Part shown: positions 9,174 through 15,660 of the stretch, piece by piece
Numbering within the stretch: the first letter of the stretch is position 1
Layout: every line of letters starts with the position of its first letter
Source: a bacterium
Lineage (GTDB): Bacteria > NPL-UPA2 > JAUVJM01
NCBI GenBank assembly: GCA_030606215.1
Contig: JAUWGW010000027.1
Location: 1-21,209, forward strand
DNA: 21,209 nucleotides
Direction of reading: 5' to 3'
The notes under the pieces: model-generated
Databases searched by the model: none
Told to the model about the DNA's origin: nothing
What the model saw: only the letters and a program-made list of their open reading frames with translations
Position numbers and translations under genes: made by a program

Positions 9174-9221
9174 ATGAGAGATGACAAAATTTTAAAAGAA
9201 GCCCTTGCAAAAAACACTTGA
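9174..9221 (+). other. 15-codon open frame with good ribosome site, ending inside the promoter repeat
   Basis: AGGGAGA at 9161-9167 precedes an ATG at 9174 that opens a frame of 15 residues (MRDDKILKEALAKNT) and stops in the TTGACT of the 39-nt promoter unit. It may be the stub of a gene cut by arrival of that unit, or chance. I do not recognise it and would not call it a functional gene. Confidence 0.25.
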
Positions 9222-9255
9222 CTCTGATCTGATAGGTGCTTTATGATAGCTCAAC
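9217..9255 (+). promoter_or_regulatory. 39-nt promoter unit, copy 1, upstream of the M55 peptidase
   Basis: TTGACT (9218-9223) and TATGAT (9242-9247) are 18 bases apart and form a good sigma70 promoter. The whole 39-nt unit, including spacer and the AGCTCAAC after the -10 box, recurs at 10253-10291 with one mismatch. Transcription would start near 9254, leaving a leader of about 165 bases before ATG 9418. Within the unit CTGATCTGAT is a tandem repeat and TGATAG occurs twice, so a shared regulator site is possible. Confidence 0.7.
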
Positions 9256-9317
9256 ACGTATGTATATTCACCCTGTTAGATATTTATTATTTAAAAAGCT
9301 TTATCTGTGATTAAATT

Positions 9318-9332
9318 TTACAATACTTGTAA
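9318..9332. repeat. Small inverted repeat in the peptidase leader
   Basis: TTACAA and TTGTAA flank three bases and form a perfect 6-3-6 inverted repeat between the promoter unit and the peptidase gene. It could be an operator half-site pair or chance in an AT-rich leader. The rest of the 9256-9417 leader shows no riboswitch-like structure that I recognise. Confidence 0.35.
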
Positions 9333-9349
9333 TTTGGAAAATAAGTAAA

Positions 9350-9421
9350 ATGGTAAAGCTGAAGAAAGGGGAAGTGTGGTTAATGAGACCTTCAGAAATA
9401 TACGAAGAGAAAGTAACATGA
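9350..9421 (+). other. Possible 23-codon leader ORF overlapping the peptidase start
   Basis: A frame from ATG 9350 encodes MVKLKKGEVWLMRPSEIYEE and three further residues. It ends in TGA at 9419-9421, sharing ATGA with the start of the M55 gene. The first eleven residues resemble the N-terminus of MazF/PemK toxins, but the rest does not. Its own ribosome site is weak. It may couple translation to the peptidase or be accidental. Confidence 0.3.
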
Positions 9422-10239
9422 AACTGTACATACAGGTAGATATTGAAGGGATTGCAGGAATGGCCGATTTCGAGAATAGAGATGATACCAGTATTAGAAA
9501 CTGGGATAGAATTGTGCGATTGAGGAATGTAATGACAGAAGAGGTGAATGCGGCAGTTAGGGGAGCATTTGATGGTGGAGCAACAAAGGTTACAGTCTGG
9601 GATTCTCACGGGGACGGATATAGCATCTTGTTTGAAAAATTGGATCCAAGATGTGAGCTTATCAGAGGAAAATATCAAAGAGCACCATGGCTGCCATTTT
9701 TTGAGGACGGATATGACGGAGGCTTCTATTTAGGTGCACATGCAATGGCAGGCACTCCATTTGCAGCTCTACCACATTCAAGGATTGTACTTAACAACAA
9801 GCCATATGGAGAAGCTGGTATGTTTATCAATTTACTGGCTGATAGAGGACTGCCGACACTTCTGTTAACAGGCGATAGAGCAGCAGTCGAACAGGTATTA
9901 TCATACATGCCCCAAATAGAGCACGTAATCACGAAGATTGCACTGGGACCATATGTTGTGAAAACACGGATCCCTGAAGCAGTAAACAAAGAAATGTATG
10001 AAAAAGCTAAAATAGCAGTTACAAAAATAAAAGATACTCCTGTATATGGAATAAAACCGCCATATGAATTTCAGTTGGAAAGGGATAGTAAGACAATCAA
10101 GTTTTCTTACAGCGATGATCTTGTGGAAACTTACAGGCGATACTTAGGTAAATTTGTTTATAAGGAAATTAATCAATGTACTGGACGTCCGGAGGTGGAT
10201 AGATATTTAGATGATAAGTATAAACACAGTTTGGAGTAG
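9418..10239 (+). CDS. M55 family D-aminopeptidase (DppA-like)
   Basis: The 273-residue product matches the length and motif order of DppA-type zinc D-aminopeptidases. It begins MKLYIQVDIEG with Asp8 and Glu10, followed by DSHG (His64), LGAHAMAGT (His108), His120 in the position of the catalytic histidine, and Glu132 in PYGEAG. B. subtilis DppA uses Asp8, Glu10, His60, His104 and Glu133 as ligands and His115 in catalysis. It should release N-terminal D-amino acids, for example from peptidoglycan-derived D-Ala peptides, in the cytoplasm. The start is ambiguous: ATG 9418 fits the family N-terminus, whereas GTG 9376 in the same frame has a better ribosome site (AAAGGGGA) and would add 14 residues. 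The gene has its own copy of the 39-nt promoter unit, and a second copy follows its stop by 13 bases. Confidence 0.88.
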   Translation: MKLYIQVDIEGIAGMADFENRDDTSIRNWDRIVRLRNVMTEEVNAAVRGAFDGGATKVTVWDSHGDGYSILFEKLDPRCELIRGKYQRAPWLPFFEDGYDGGFYLGAHAMAGTPFAALPHSRIVLNNKPYGEAGMFINLLADRGLPTLLLTGDRAAVEQVLSYMPQIEHVITKIALGPYVVKTRIPEAVNKEMYEKAKIAVTKIKDTPVYGIKPPYEFQLERDSKTIKFSYSDDLVETYRRYLGKFVYKEINQCTGRPEVDRYLDDKYKHSLE

Positions 10240-10252
10240 TGCTAACATATTC

Positions 10253-10291
10253 CTTGACTCTGATCTGATAGGTGTTTTATGATAGCTCAAC
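10253..10291 (+). promoter_or_regulatory. 39-nt promoter unit, copy 2, upstream of the enolase-superfamily gene
   Basis: TTGACT (10254-10259) and TATGAT (10278-10283) are separated by 18 bases. The unit matches copy 1 at 38 of 39 positions (C/T at unit position 23). The ribosome site AAGGAGGG at 10293-10300 begins directly after it, so the transcript leader would be only about 15 bases. It is the likely promoter of the catabolic operon from 10305 onward. Confidence 0.75.
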
Positions 10292-10304
10292 CAAGGAGGG
10301 ATAG

Positions 10305-11651
10305 ATGCTTTCAGATATAGGGATTAAAAGGATAGAAGTTAGTTTTAAGGAAGAAAAATTCAGGGTGCCTCTCATGTTTGGCACGGGGGTGATAGAATCT
10401 ATTACTCTGATGACCGCCAAAGCTATTGTTGAAAATGGCAAAGGTAAGGCAGCGGAAGGATATGGCAACATTCTACTTAGTGACATCTGGGGATTTCCCA
10501 GCGATTGTCTCAGCCATGAGGAGCGGGATAGGGCTATGAGACAGGTAGGAATAGAATATGCGGGATTGGTTGAAAACTTTTCCGGCAGGGCTCATCCGAT
10601 AGATATCTACTGGGAAACGAAAGATGATATTGGTAAGGTTGCTGTTTCTATCAGTCAGAAACTGAAGTTGAAGGAGGAGGTGCCTTTGTTAGCGGCCCTT
10701 GTTTGTTCCTCGCCTGTTGATGCGGCGCTGCACGATGCGTTTGGTAAGGTTAATGAGATTTCCACTTACGATTGTTATGGTCATGAGTTTATGGCTAAGG
10801 ATTTAAGCTGCTACTTGGGGCCGCGATATAAAGGGAGATATATTTCACACTATCTCGGGAAAGAATATACTCCAAGTTTGCCTATCTGGCATCTTGTTGG
10901 CGGGATGGATAAACTGAAAGAAGATGAAGTAGATGATTCTGACCCTAAGGATGGACTACCGGTTAGTTTAGAAGAATGGATTAGACGGGATGGCATATTC
11001 TGTCTCAAGATAAAATTAAAGGGGACTGACCTCAGGTGGGATATAGAGCGGACGAAGAAAATCGCTGAGGTAGCAAGAAATTGTTTGGAGAGAACAGGAA
11101 ATAGTGAAATCTATTTTTCTATTGATACTAATGAACAGTGTGAGAATCCGGATTATGTTATAGAGTACTTGAGGTGTCTTGAGAGGGAAGATGCGGCTGC
11201 TTTTCAATCTCTGCTCTATGTTGAGCAACCTACCGAGAGAGATTTGGATTGCCATTCATTTGATATGAGAAAATTAGCATCTATCAAACCAGTGCTGGCT
11301 GATGAGGGGATAACCGGGTTGAACAAGTTTGAATTGGCGAAAGAGTTAGGCTGGTCCGGGGTAGCGTTAAAGACTTGTAAGGGACATTCTTCGGCTCTTC
11401 TATACGTTGCTCGGTGTGAGGAGGAAGGGATGTTATATTCGGTTCAGGATTTAACAAACCCCGGATTATCTTTGATTCACTCTGTTGGTTTGGCAGGGAG
11501 GACCAATCCTATAAAGGGGGTAGAATACAATTCCCGTCAATATATCCCATGGGCTAATGAAGAGATGCAGGGGGAGCATGAGAGTCTTTTCAGAGTAAGA
11601 GAAGGTATGGTGTTAACAGAAAGCATTGGTAAGATAGGGTTAGGATACTGA
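10305..11651 (+). CDS. Enolase-superfamily (mandelate racemase/muconate lactonizing-like) dehydratase or racemase
   Basis: The 448-residue protein shows the enolase-superfamily barrel signature in order. Lysines in CLKIKLKG (235-237) are the acid/base pair, the metal ligands are Asp274 in SIDTNE, Glu307 in YVEQP and Asp333 in ADEG, and GVALKTCKGH (Lys356 or Lys359) sits on a late strand. Members abstract the proton next to a carboxylate, most often dehydrating sugar acids. The protein is longer than many relatives because of an insert at about 160-225 between the capping domain and the KxK strand. AAGGAGGG at 10293-10300 supports ATG 10305. It heads a row of oxidoreductase and isomerase genes and sits directly behind the second 39-nt promoter unit. 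A sugar-acid dehydratase role is inferred; the substrate is unknown. Confidence 0.85.
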   Translation: MLSDIGIKRIEVSFKEEKFRVPLMFGTGVIESITLMTAKAIVENGKGKAAEGYGNILLSDIWGFPSDCLSHEERDRAMRQVGIEYAGLVENFSGRAHPIDIYWETKDDIGKVAVSISQKLKLKEEVPLLAALVCSSPVDAALHDAFGKVNEISTYDCYGHEFMAKDLSCYLGPRYKGRYISHYLGKEYTPSLPIWHLVGGMDKLKEDEVDDSDPKDGLPVSLEEWIRRDGIFCLKIKLKGTDLRWDIERTKKIAEVARNCLERTGNSEIYFSIDTNEQCENPDYVIEYLRCLEREDAAAFQSLLYVEQPTERDLDCHSFDMRKLASIKPVLADEGITGLNKFELAKELGWSGVALKTCKGHSSALLYVARCEEEGMLYSVQDLTNPGLSLIHSVGLAGRTNPIKGVEYNSRQYIPWANEEMQGEHESLFRVREGMVLTESIGKIGLGY

Positions 11652-11672
11652 TGAGGCACGAAGGGATAAGAT

Positions 11673-12674
11673 ATGAAGGATAAAATCAATGTGGCGGTAG
11701 TAGGTTGTGGCGGGTTTGCTCGCGGTGTGCATTTACCCAATATGGCGGGGAATAAGAAATACAATCTCCTGGCGGCTTGCGACATGATTGAGGAAGCGGC
11801 TGAAGAAGTAAAGAACAAGTATTGTATGGGCTATGCTACAACTGAATATCAGAAGGTTCTAAGTGACCCTGAAGTAGATTTGGTGGTCATTACCACACGC
11901 CATAATCTTCATGCGGAGCAGTCCGTAAAAGCGGCTCAAGCGAAAAAACACATCCTGTGTGAGAAACCAATGGGTATGAATTATCGGGAGTGTAAGAAGG
12001 CAGCTGAAGCGGTAAGAAGAAATGGAGTCAAATATGCTATTGGTTATAACCGTGGTTTAGCACCCCATATAAAAAAGGCAGGAGAACTCTTATCCAACAG
12101 GAAATCTCCTGTAATAATGTATCACCGTATGGCTAATCCTGTGCCTGCTGATCACTGGCTTCTTAATGAGGAAATAGGAGGAGGCAGGTTTATAGGAGAA
12201 GGTTGTCATATTTTTGACCTTTTATGTGCCGTTATTCAATCTGCTCCAACCCTGCTTTATGCTGATGGGGGGATATTCACTAATCCTGGTGTGGTCAAGA
12301 TTCCTGATACAGGTTCAGTGATAATTGGGTTTGAGGATGGGTCAGTTGCAACTTTGCTTCTTTCAAGTGTTGGGCATCCGAGTATTCCGAAAGAGTCCAC
12401 TGAAATTTACTGTGGAGACAGCGCAATTTTAATAGAAGATTTTCAGAGGATGAAAATCCGCGGGTTTTCTGAAGAGGGAGATATAGTCCTCAATGGAGTT
12501 GATAAAGGGCACAAGATAGAGTTAGATTTATTAGCTGACGCTATTATTGGAGATGGCGAGATTCCCAATGGGTTAGAAGCTGCTCTTAGAGCAGCTCTTT
12601 TGAGTTTTAAAAGTGTGGAATCAATCAGGACACATGAGGTTCAAAAGATTTCAAAGGAGGAATGCAGGATATGA
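11673..12674 (+). CDS. Gfo/Idh/MocA family NAD(P)-dependent oxidoreductase (first of three)
   Basis: The 333-residue protein begins with a Rossmann fold (VAVVGCGGFA at about 7-16), carries EKP at 97-99 for the nicotinamide site and has a probable catalytic His179 in GEGCHIFDLL. This layout matches inositol 2-dehydrogenase and glucose-fructose oxidoreductase relatives, which oxidise a hydroxyl of a sugar or cyclitol. GAAGGGAT lies 7 bases before ATG 11673, and the gene begins 21 bases after the enolase-superfamily gene. It ends about 11 bases before the next start. Together with the neighbours it probably oxidises an intermediate of the same pathway. Which sugar is unknown. Confidence 0.88.
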   Translation: MKDKINVAVVGCGGFARGVHLPNMAGNKKYNLLAACDMIEEAAEEVKNKYCMGYATTEYQKVLSDPEVDLVVITTRHNLHAEQSVKAAQAKKHILCEKPMGMNYRECKKAAEAVRRNGVKYAIGYNRGLAPHIKKAGELLSNRKSPVIMYHRMANPVPADHWLLNEEIGGGRFIGEGCHIFDLLCAVIQSAPTLLYADGGIFTNPGVVKIPDTGSVIIGFEDGSVATLLLSSVGHPSIPKESTEIYCGDSAILIEDFQRMKIRGFSEEGDIVLNGVDKGHKIELDLLADAIIGDGEIPNGLEAALRAALLSFKSVESIRTHEVQKISKEECRI

Positions 12675-12685
12675 AGGGAGAGAAG

Positions 12686-13588
12686 ATGATTAAAATAGGG
12701 GTGGTGGATCTTCACACCTCGCATGTGGCGCAGTTTTCACAGCGGCTCAATCATATAGGAGTTGAAGAAGAACAGTGGGTTGAAGGCGGGAAAGTTATTT
12801 TAGCTTATCAGGGCTCTTCAAAGGTTACGGAGAGAAGCCAGATAGAAAAGTATACTCAGGCAGTAGAGGAATGTGGGGTGAGGTTAGTTGAGAAGGCAGA
12901 AGAGATGATTGGCAAGATAGACGCTGTGCTTGTAGAGTCTCAGGAAGGGAGTGCGCATCTTGAGCAAGTGAGACCATTTCTGGAGGCTGGTATTCCTGCT
13001 TTTGTTGATAAACCTTTTGCGTGTTCAGTAGAAGATGCGAAGACCATGGCTGAGCTGGCAGAGAAAAATGGTGTTGCGATATTTTCCTCTTCTTCCCTGC
13101 GGTATACTCCTGAGGTGCTTGAGGTGAAGAAGTCCGCGGCGGAAATAGGTAGAATCGTTGGTGTGGATGCTTACAGTCCGGCAACTTTGCACCTGGAGAA
13201 CCCCGGGCTTTTTCACTATGGTATTCATGCTGTTGAAGTTTTGTACGCTTTGATGGGGTGCGGGTGTGAAGCAGTATGGACAGTTCGTGCCGATGGGGCA
13301 GAAGTGGTTACAGGTCTTTGGAAAGACGGGAGGATTGGGGCGGTTAGAGGTACCCGGGATGGGAGTCATAGTTATGGATTTGTTCTCTGGGGAGAGAAGA
13401 AAGTTCAGCAAAGCGTTATTTCTACTGACTACCTCTACCGCAATCTTTTACGTGAGATTATCTCCACTTTTAAGAATGGGAAAGCTGCACTGGACATTAA
13501 AGAGACTGTAGAGATTGTTGCCTTTATTGAAGCGGCTGATGAATCTGCCCGGAAGGACGGATTGAAAGTTGCGCTTCCCAACATTTAA
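12686..13588 (+). CDS. Divergent Gfo/Idh/MocA-like oxidoreductase (second of three)
   Basis: The 300-residue protein has the two-domain Gfo/Idh/MocA outline: DKP at 108-110 in place of EKP, and His181 in HYGIHAVEVLY as the probable catalytic residue. The first strand reads MIKIGVVDLHTSH, so the usual glycine-rich GxGxxG loop is missing and cofactor binding may differ. I chose ATG 12686 because GGGAG lies 5 bases upstream and the protein then begins at the first beta strand. ATG 12662 and 12671 in the same frame would add up to 8 residues and overlap the preceding gene. Its last eight codons and the following spacer are duplicated at 15658, past the toxin-antitoxin island. Confidence 0.78.
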   Translation: MIKIGVVDLHTSHVAQFSQRLNHIGVEEEQWVEGGKVILAYQGSSKVTERSQIEKYTQAVEECGVRLVEKAEEMIGKIDAVLVESQEGSAHLEQVRPFLEAGIPAFVDKPFACSVEDAKTMAELAEKNGVAIFSSSSLRYTPEVLEVKKSAAEIGRIVGVDAYSPATLHLENPGLFHYGIHAVEVLYALMGCGCEAVWTVRADGAEVVTGLWKDGRIGAVRGTRDGSHSYGFVLWGEKKVQQSVISTDYLYRNLLREIISTFKNGKAALDIKETVEIVAFIEAADESARKDGLKVALPNI

Positions 13589-13654
13589 GAGGCAAAACAA
13601 ATGACTGAAAGGGGAGGAAAATGTTTAAGCTAAGCGGATTTGGAGATGAGATTT
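13563..13654 (+). repeat. Left copy of the ~90-nt direct repeat flanking the island
   Basis: These 92 bases match 15658-15746 with five substitutions and three single-base gaps. They contain the last codons of the second Gfo/Idh gene (reading KVALPNI then stop), the spacer with its ribosome site, and the first eleven codons of the isomerase gene. Similarity stops within GATGAGATTT, after which the island begins. Confidence 0.9.
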
Positions 13655-13659
13655 TGTGA
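13621..13659 (+). pseudogene. Truncated 5' stub of the isomerase gene
   Basis: The frame reads MFKLSGFGDEIL and then stops. The intact gene at 15713 begins MFKLSGFGDEIS. The ribosome site GGGGAGGA is preserved, so the stub may still be translated, but nothing functional can result. It marks the left break of the interrupted operon. Confidence 0.85.
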
Positions 13660-13661
13660 AG

Positions 13662-13967
13662 TTATTTATAGGTTCTTTCCCCTTTTTTTCTTAAGGCTAA
13701 GATCCACACGATTTTTCTTTTGTCTTCCACATCATAAAGCACCCTATGGTTTCTTATTCTCATCCGGTATGATGCGGCAAACTGGTGGAATTGAACCGGT
13801 GGAGTGAGTTTCTTGAAAGCCTTTTTGCCATATGGTCGCGGATTGTCAGCAAGTTTTCCTATTGTTCCCATAATCTCATCCTGAATATTTATTTGTGGAA
13901 TTTTTGAGAGAGATTTACCAAATTTATCTTCAAGGGAATGGGTGGGGAACTTAACTTGGTATTTCAT
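13662..13967 (-). CDS. RelE/ParE-family toxin (putative mRNA interferase)
   Basis: The 101-residue basic protein ends with the RelE-fold signature: a strand YRMRIRNHRVLYDV followed by KRKIVWILALRKKGERTYK, with conserved arginines and a final tyrosine region typical of ribosome-dependent mRNA interferases. Its ATG overlaps the stop of the upstream antitoxin gene by four bases (ATGA), the usual coupled arrangement. Full length and motifs suggest it is intact. The stop codon lies 8 bases inside the left edge of the island. Cleavage of mRNA at the ribosome is the known role of the family; activity here is inferred. Confidence 0.85.
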   Translation of the reverse strand: MKYQVKFPTHSLEDKFGKSLSKIPQINIQDEIMGTIGKLADNPRPYGKKAFKKLTPPVQFHQFAASYRMRIRNHRVLYDVEDKRKIVWILALRKKGERTYK

Positions 13968-14254
13968 TTACGCTTTGATCGTATTCTATCGAAAACTTTA
14001 GAAACTGGGATGCCTTCTACTCCTGCCTTTATTGCCTTTCTGCCTTCTTGAACAGCTTTTATGGTCCCCGGGTCTGAAAGCTCATCGAGAATATCCATAA
14101 GCTCTAACACATCTGAATAGGGCAAATTTACACTGACAGGAGTTCCTCTATCGGTTATAACTAAAGTTTCCTTGAGGAATTTTCCGGATAAATGTTCTTT
14201 TAAATCTCTAATTCCAACACGATTGGCTTTTAATAAGTCAGTTGCAACGCTCAT
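13964..14254 (-). CDS. Phd/YefM-family antitoxin
   Basis: The 96-residue protein begins MSVATDLLKANRVGIRDLKEHLSGK and continues with LVITDRGTPVSVNLP, the fold of Phd/YefM antitoxins that bind DNA through the N-terminus and wrap the toxin with the C-terminus. GGGAGGG on the minus strand favours ATG 14254 over ATG 14260 in the same frame, which lies too close to it. The gene overlaps the RelE-like toxin gene by four bases. It should neutralise the toxin and, with it, repress the promoter at 14320-14348. Confidence 0.85.
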   Translation of the reverse strand: MSVATDLLKANRVGIRDLKEHLSGKFLKETLVITDRGTPVSVNLPYSDVLELMDILDELSDPGTIKAVQEGRKAIKAGVEGIPVSKVFDRIRSKRK

Positions 14255-14319
14255 AATCATACCCTCCCATTTTTAATTTCTATTAACTCTATATTGTAGT
14301 TGCGTTTATGCCTACATTG

Positions 14320-14348
14320 AATATATCCTGCCTCTTTGAATTAGTCAA
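14320..14348 (-). promoter_or_regulatory. Promoter of the phd/relE-like operon
   Basis: On the minus strand TTGACT (14348-14343) and TATATT (14325-14320) are 17 bases apart. A TTGACA faces the other way at 14357-14362, and the two form an inverted repeat (GTCAA, 8 bases, TTGAC), a plausible autoregulatory site for the toxin-antitoxin complex. The predicted leader is about 60 bases. Confidence 0.65.
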
Positions 14349-14378
14349 GGGATTTTTTGACAGAAAAGAATAAACTAT

Positions 14379-14406
14379 TTGTAAATAATCTCCTATATGG
14401 TATAAT
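14379..14406 (+). promoter_or_regulatory. Promoter-like sequence before the DUF4160 remnant and DUF2442 gene
   Basis: TTGTAA (14379-14384) and a perfect TATAAT (14401-14406) are 16 bases apart. Transcription would start about where the DUF4160 remnant begins and could serve the DUF2442 gene at 14512. The -35 box is weak, so this is a moderate call. Confidence 0.45.
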
Positions 14407-14408
14407 CA

Positions 14409-14555
14409 TTGGCTAAATTCTGGGTAGAACCCATTGTCTCGCTTGCAACATACTATAAGCTTAGTTCAAAAAAGTTAAGTGAAATACAAAAAATCGTGGA
14501 GAAACGCAAAGATGAAATTGTTAAAGAATGGAAAAAGCACTTCGGTAAACGTTGA
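14409..14555 (+). pseudogene. DUF4160 gene, 5'-truncated remnant
   Basis: From a TTG at 14409 the frame gives only 48 residues, including AKFWVEPIVSLATYYKLS and EIVKEWKKHFGKR. These match the C-terminal part of DUF4160 proteins, which are usually around 80-90 residues. A stop at 14403 closes the frame upstream, so the N-terminal half is gone. DUF4160 is commonly encoded directly before DUF2442, and this order is kept here: the remnant overlaps the DUF2442 start by 44 bases. It is probably non-functional, although a short product is conceivable. Confidence 0.75.
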
Positions 14556-14772
14556 AAACATTTCACCGTTTGGCATATGGATATTCGTGGAAGGCAAAGA
14601 ATATTTTCTGAACTACCACAACCACCCCTACTTTAAAGACCAGACCATAAAATCTATCCAAAATGTAAAATTATTACATGGCTTTCACCTCTATTGGCCT
14701 GATTTAGATGTTGATTTAGAAATGGACAACTTTGAAAACCCCGAAAAATACCCTCTAAAAAGTAAATACTAA
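14512..14772 (+). CDS. DUF2442 family protein
   Basis: The 86-residue protein matches the DUF2442 pattern over its length: VNVENISPFGIWIFVEGKEY, then HPYFKDQTI, then LLHGFHLYWPDLDVDLEMD and NPEKYPL at the end. The family is small and uncharacterised, and is usually encoded next to DUF4160 in toxin-antitoxin-like loci. I chose ATG 14512, which has GGAG about 12 bases upstream. A GTG at 14479 would add 11 residues not typical of the family. The partner DUF4160 is truncated, so this is an orphan half of the pair. Function is unknown. Confidence 0.8.
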   Translation: MKLLKNGKSTSVNVENISPFGIWIFVEGKEYFLNYHNHPYFKDQTIKSIQNVKLLHGFHLYWPDLDVDLEMDNFENPEKYPLKSKY

Positions 14773-14816
14773 ACAATATTCCTAACGTATCTGTCGAAAA
14801 GCTGATTTTTCTTCCC

Positions 14817-15020
14817 ATGGCACATGCTTCCTTTATCAAAGCAGCGGAAATTTACCGGTCTCTTCGGCGCAGAGGAATTACTATTCGGAAGCCCATCGAT
14901 TGCATGATTGCTTCAGTTGCAATAGAGCATGACATACCGCTTCTCCACAACGACAGGGATTTTGACCCGATTGAAAAGCATTGTGGTTTGAAATCAGTAA
15001 AACTGGGAAAACGAAGATAA
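14817..15020 (+). pseudogene. VapC-type PIN domain toxin, 3' remnant
   Basis: The 67-residue frame carries only the C-terminal half of a PIN nuclease: KAAEIYRSLRRRGITIRKP, then IDCMIASVAIEHDIPLLHND and RDFDPI. Full VapC toxins are about 130 residues and begin with a catalytic Asp (often DTS), which is absent. The frame stays open upstream to 14766 without recognisable PIN sequence, so the break is near 14800. No antitoxin gene precedes it. The metal site cannot be complete, so it is probably inactive debris of an older VapBC locus. Confidence 0.78.
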
Positions 15021-15050
15021 CCAAGTGCTGCAGCGGAGATTTCAATTTTG

Positions 15051-15079
15051 TTGCTTTCTGAGATAGTTTCTGGTATAAA
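15051..15079 (+). promoter_or_regulatory. Promoter of the second toxin-antitoxin pair
   Basis: TTGCTT (15051-15056) and TATAAA (15074-15079) are separated by 17 bases, and TTTCTG occurs twice around and in the spacer. The predicted start near 15086 gives a leader of about 60 bases before ATG 15149. Because the isomerase gene starts 52 bases after the toxin stop, this promoter could also read into 15713 and beyond. Confidence 0.5.
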
Positions 15080-15148
15080 TAAGGTTGCTTGGAACTTATT
15101 TTTACAGGAACAAACGATCTAATCCGTACCATTTATAATGGAGGGTGT

Positions 15149-15370
15149 ATGAAAACTATATCTGTAAGTGACTTGCTTGAGCTAAGTGTGACGGAGAGAA
15201 TTCTTCTTGTGGAGGATATTTGGGATAGCGTGTCTGCAGCACCCGAGTCTATTTCTCTTACTGACAAGCAGCGGGAAGAATTGGATCACCGTTTACAAGC
15301 TTACCACAAAGATCCCAATGTCGGATCTCCCTGGGAAAAAGTCAGATCCAGAATCGCACATCGTTCATGA
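15149..15370 (+). CDS. Putative addiction module antitoxin (TIGR02574 type)
   Basis: The 73-residue protein has the compact pattern of the addiction-module component family: SDLLELSVTERILLVEDIWD near the N-terminus, then LTDKQREELDHRLQAYHKDP and the ending SPWEKVRSRI. ATG 15149 has GGAGGG 4 bases upstream. A longer frame from 15089 lacks a site and is not typical. Its stop overlaps the toxin start by four bases. It should bind and silence the ParE-like protein encoded next. Confidence 0.85.
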   Translation: MKTISVSDLLELSVTERILLVEDIWDSVSAAPESISLTDKQREELDHRLQAYHKDPNVGSPWEKVRSRIAHRS

Positions 15371-15660
15371 TATATGAACTTATTGTCCGGCCTGAAGCAG
15401 AGAAAGACCTGACCGAAGCCTATCAATGGTATGAAGAACGACTTGAGGGATTGGGTCAGGGATTTCTTGTTTGTGTCGATGCCGCCATTTCGTTAATCAA
15501 GCGTAATCCCAAGTTATTTTCAGTAGTTCACGGGGATAATATCCGCAGGGCTTTAATACACCGTTTTCCCTATGGGATATTTTACGTTTTAGAGGAAGCA
15601 CGGATTGTGGTCTTGGCCATTTTTCATGCAAGCCGTAATCCGAATAGATGGATGGAGTGA
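15367..15660 (+). CDS. RelE/ParE-family toxin (plasmid stabilisation type)
   Basis: The 97-residue protein carries the ParE/RelE features RPEAEKDLTEAYQWYEER, then RRALIHRFPYGIFYVLEE, then IVVLAIFHASRNPNRW. The usual ending of this subfamily, NPNRW followed by a few residues, is present. The gene overlaps the antitoxin by four bases. Its TGA stop is the first three bases of the right direct repeat, so the last residues were set by the recombination junction; the fold should still be complete. The family contains both gyrase poisons and mRNA interferases, and the target here is not known. Confidence 0.85.
   Translation: MIYELIVRPEAEKDLTEAYQWYEERLEGLGQGFLVCVDAAISLIKRNPKLFSVVHGDNIRRALIHRFPYGIFYVLEEARIVVLAIFHASRNPNRWME

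Larger units (their letters stand above)
13655..15657. mobile_element. Toxin-antitoxin island inserted between an oxidoreductase and an isomerase gene
   Basis: About 2 kb lies between the two imperfect direct repeats. It carries two complete toxin-antitoxin pairs on opposite strands, one intact DUF2442 gene, and 3' remnants of DUF4160 and VapC genes, while both sides belong to one metabolic gene row. No integrase, transposase or terminal inverted repeats are visible, so the mode of entry is unknown. The ~90-nt repeat is much longer than a transposition target duplication and resembles an attachment-site or homologous-recombination scar. The element is inferred from the repeat structure and gene content. 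Confidence 0.65.

Noticed and set aside
9301-9678. Minus-strand frame of 125 codons opposite the M55 gene
   Set aside because: The plus strand carries all M55 metal-ligand motifs; the opposite frame has no recognisable domain.
12825-13411. Minus-strand open frames of 119 and 128 codons opposite the second Gfo/Idh gene
   Set aside because: They lie fully inside a gene with clear motifs, have unnatural composition and no ribosome site, and resemble no family.
13590-13640. Short frames starting MTER in the spacer before both isomerase copies
   Set aside because: They are 8-10 codons long, differ in frame between the two copies and overlap the ribosome site; no sign of coding.
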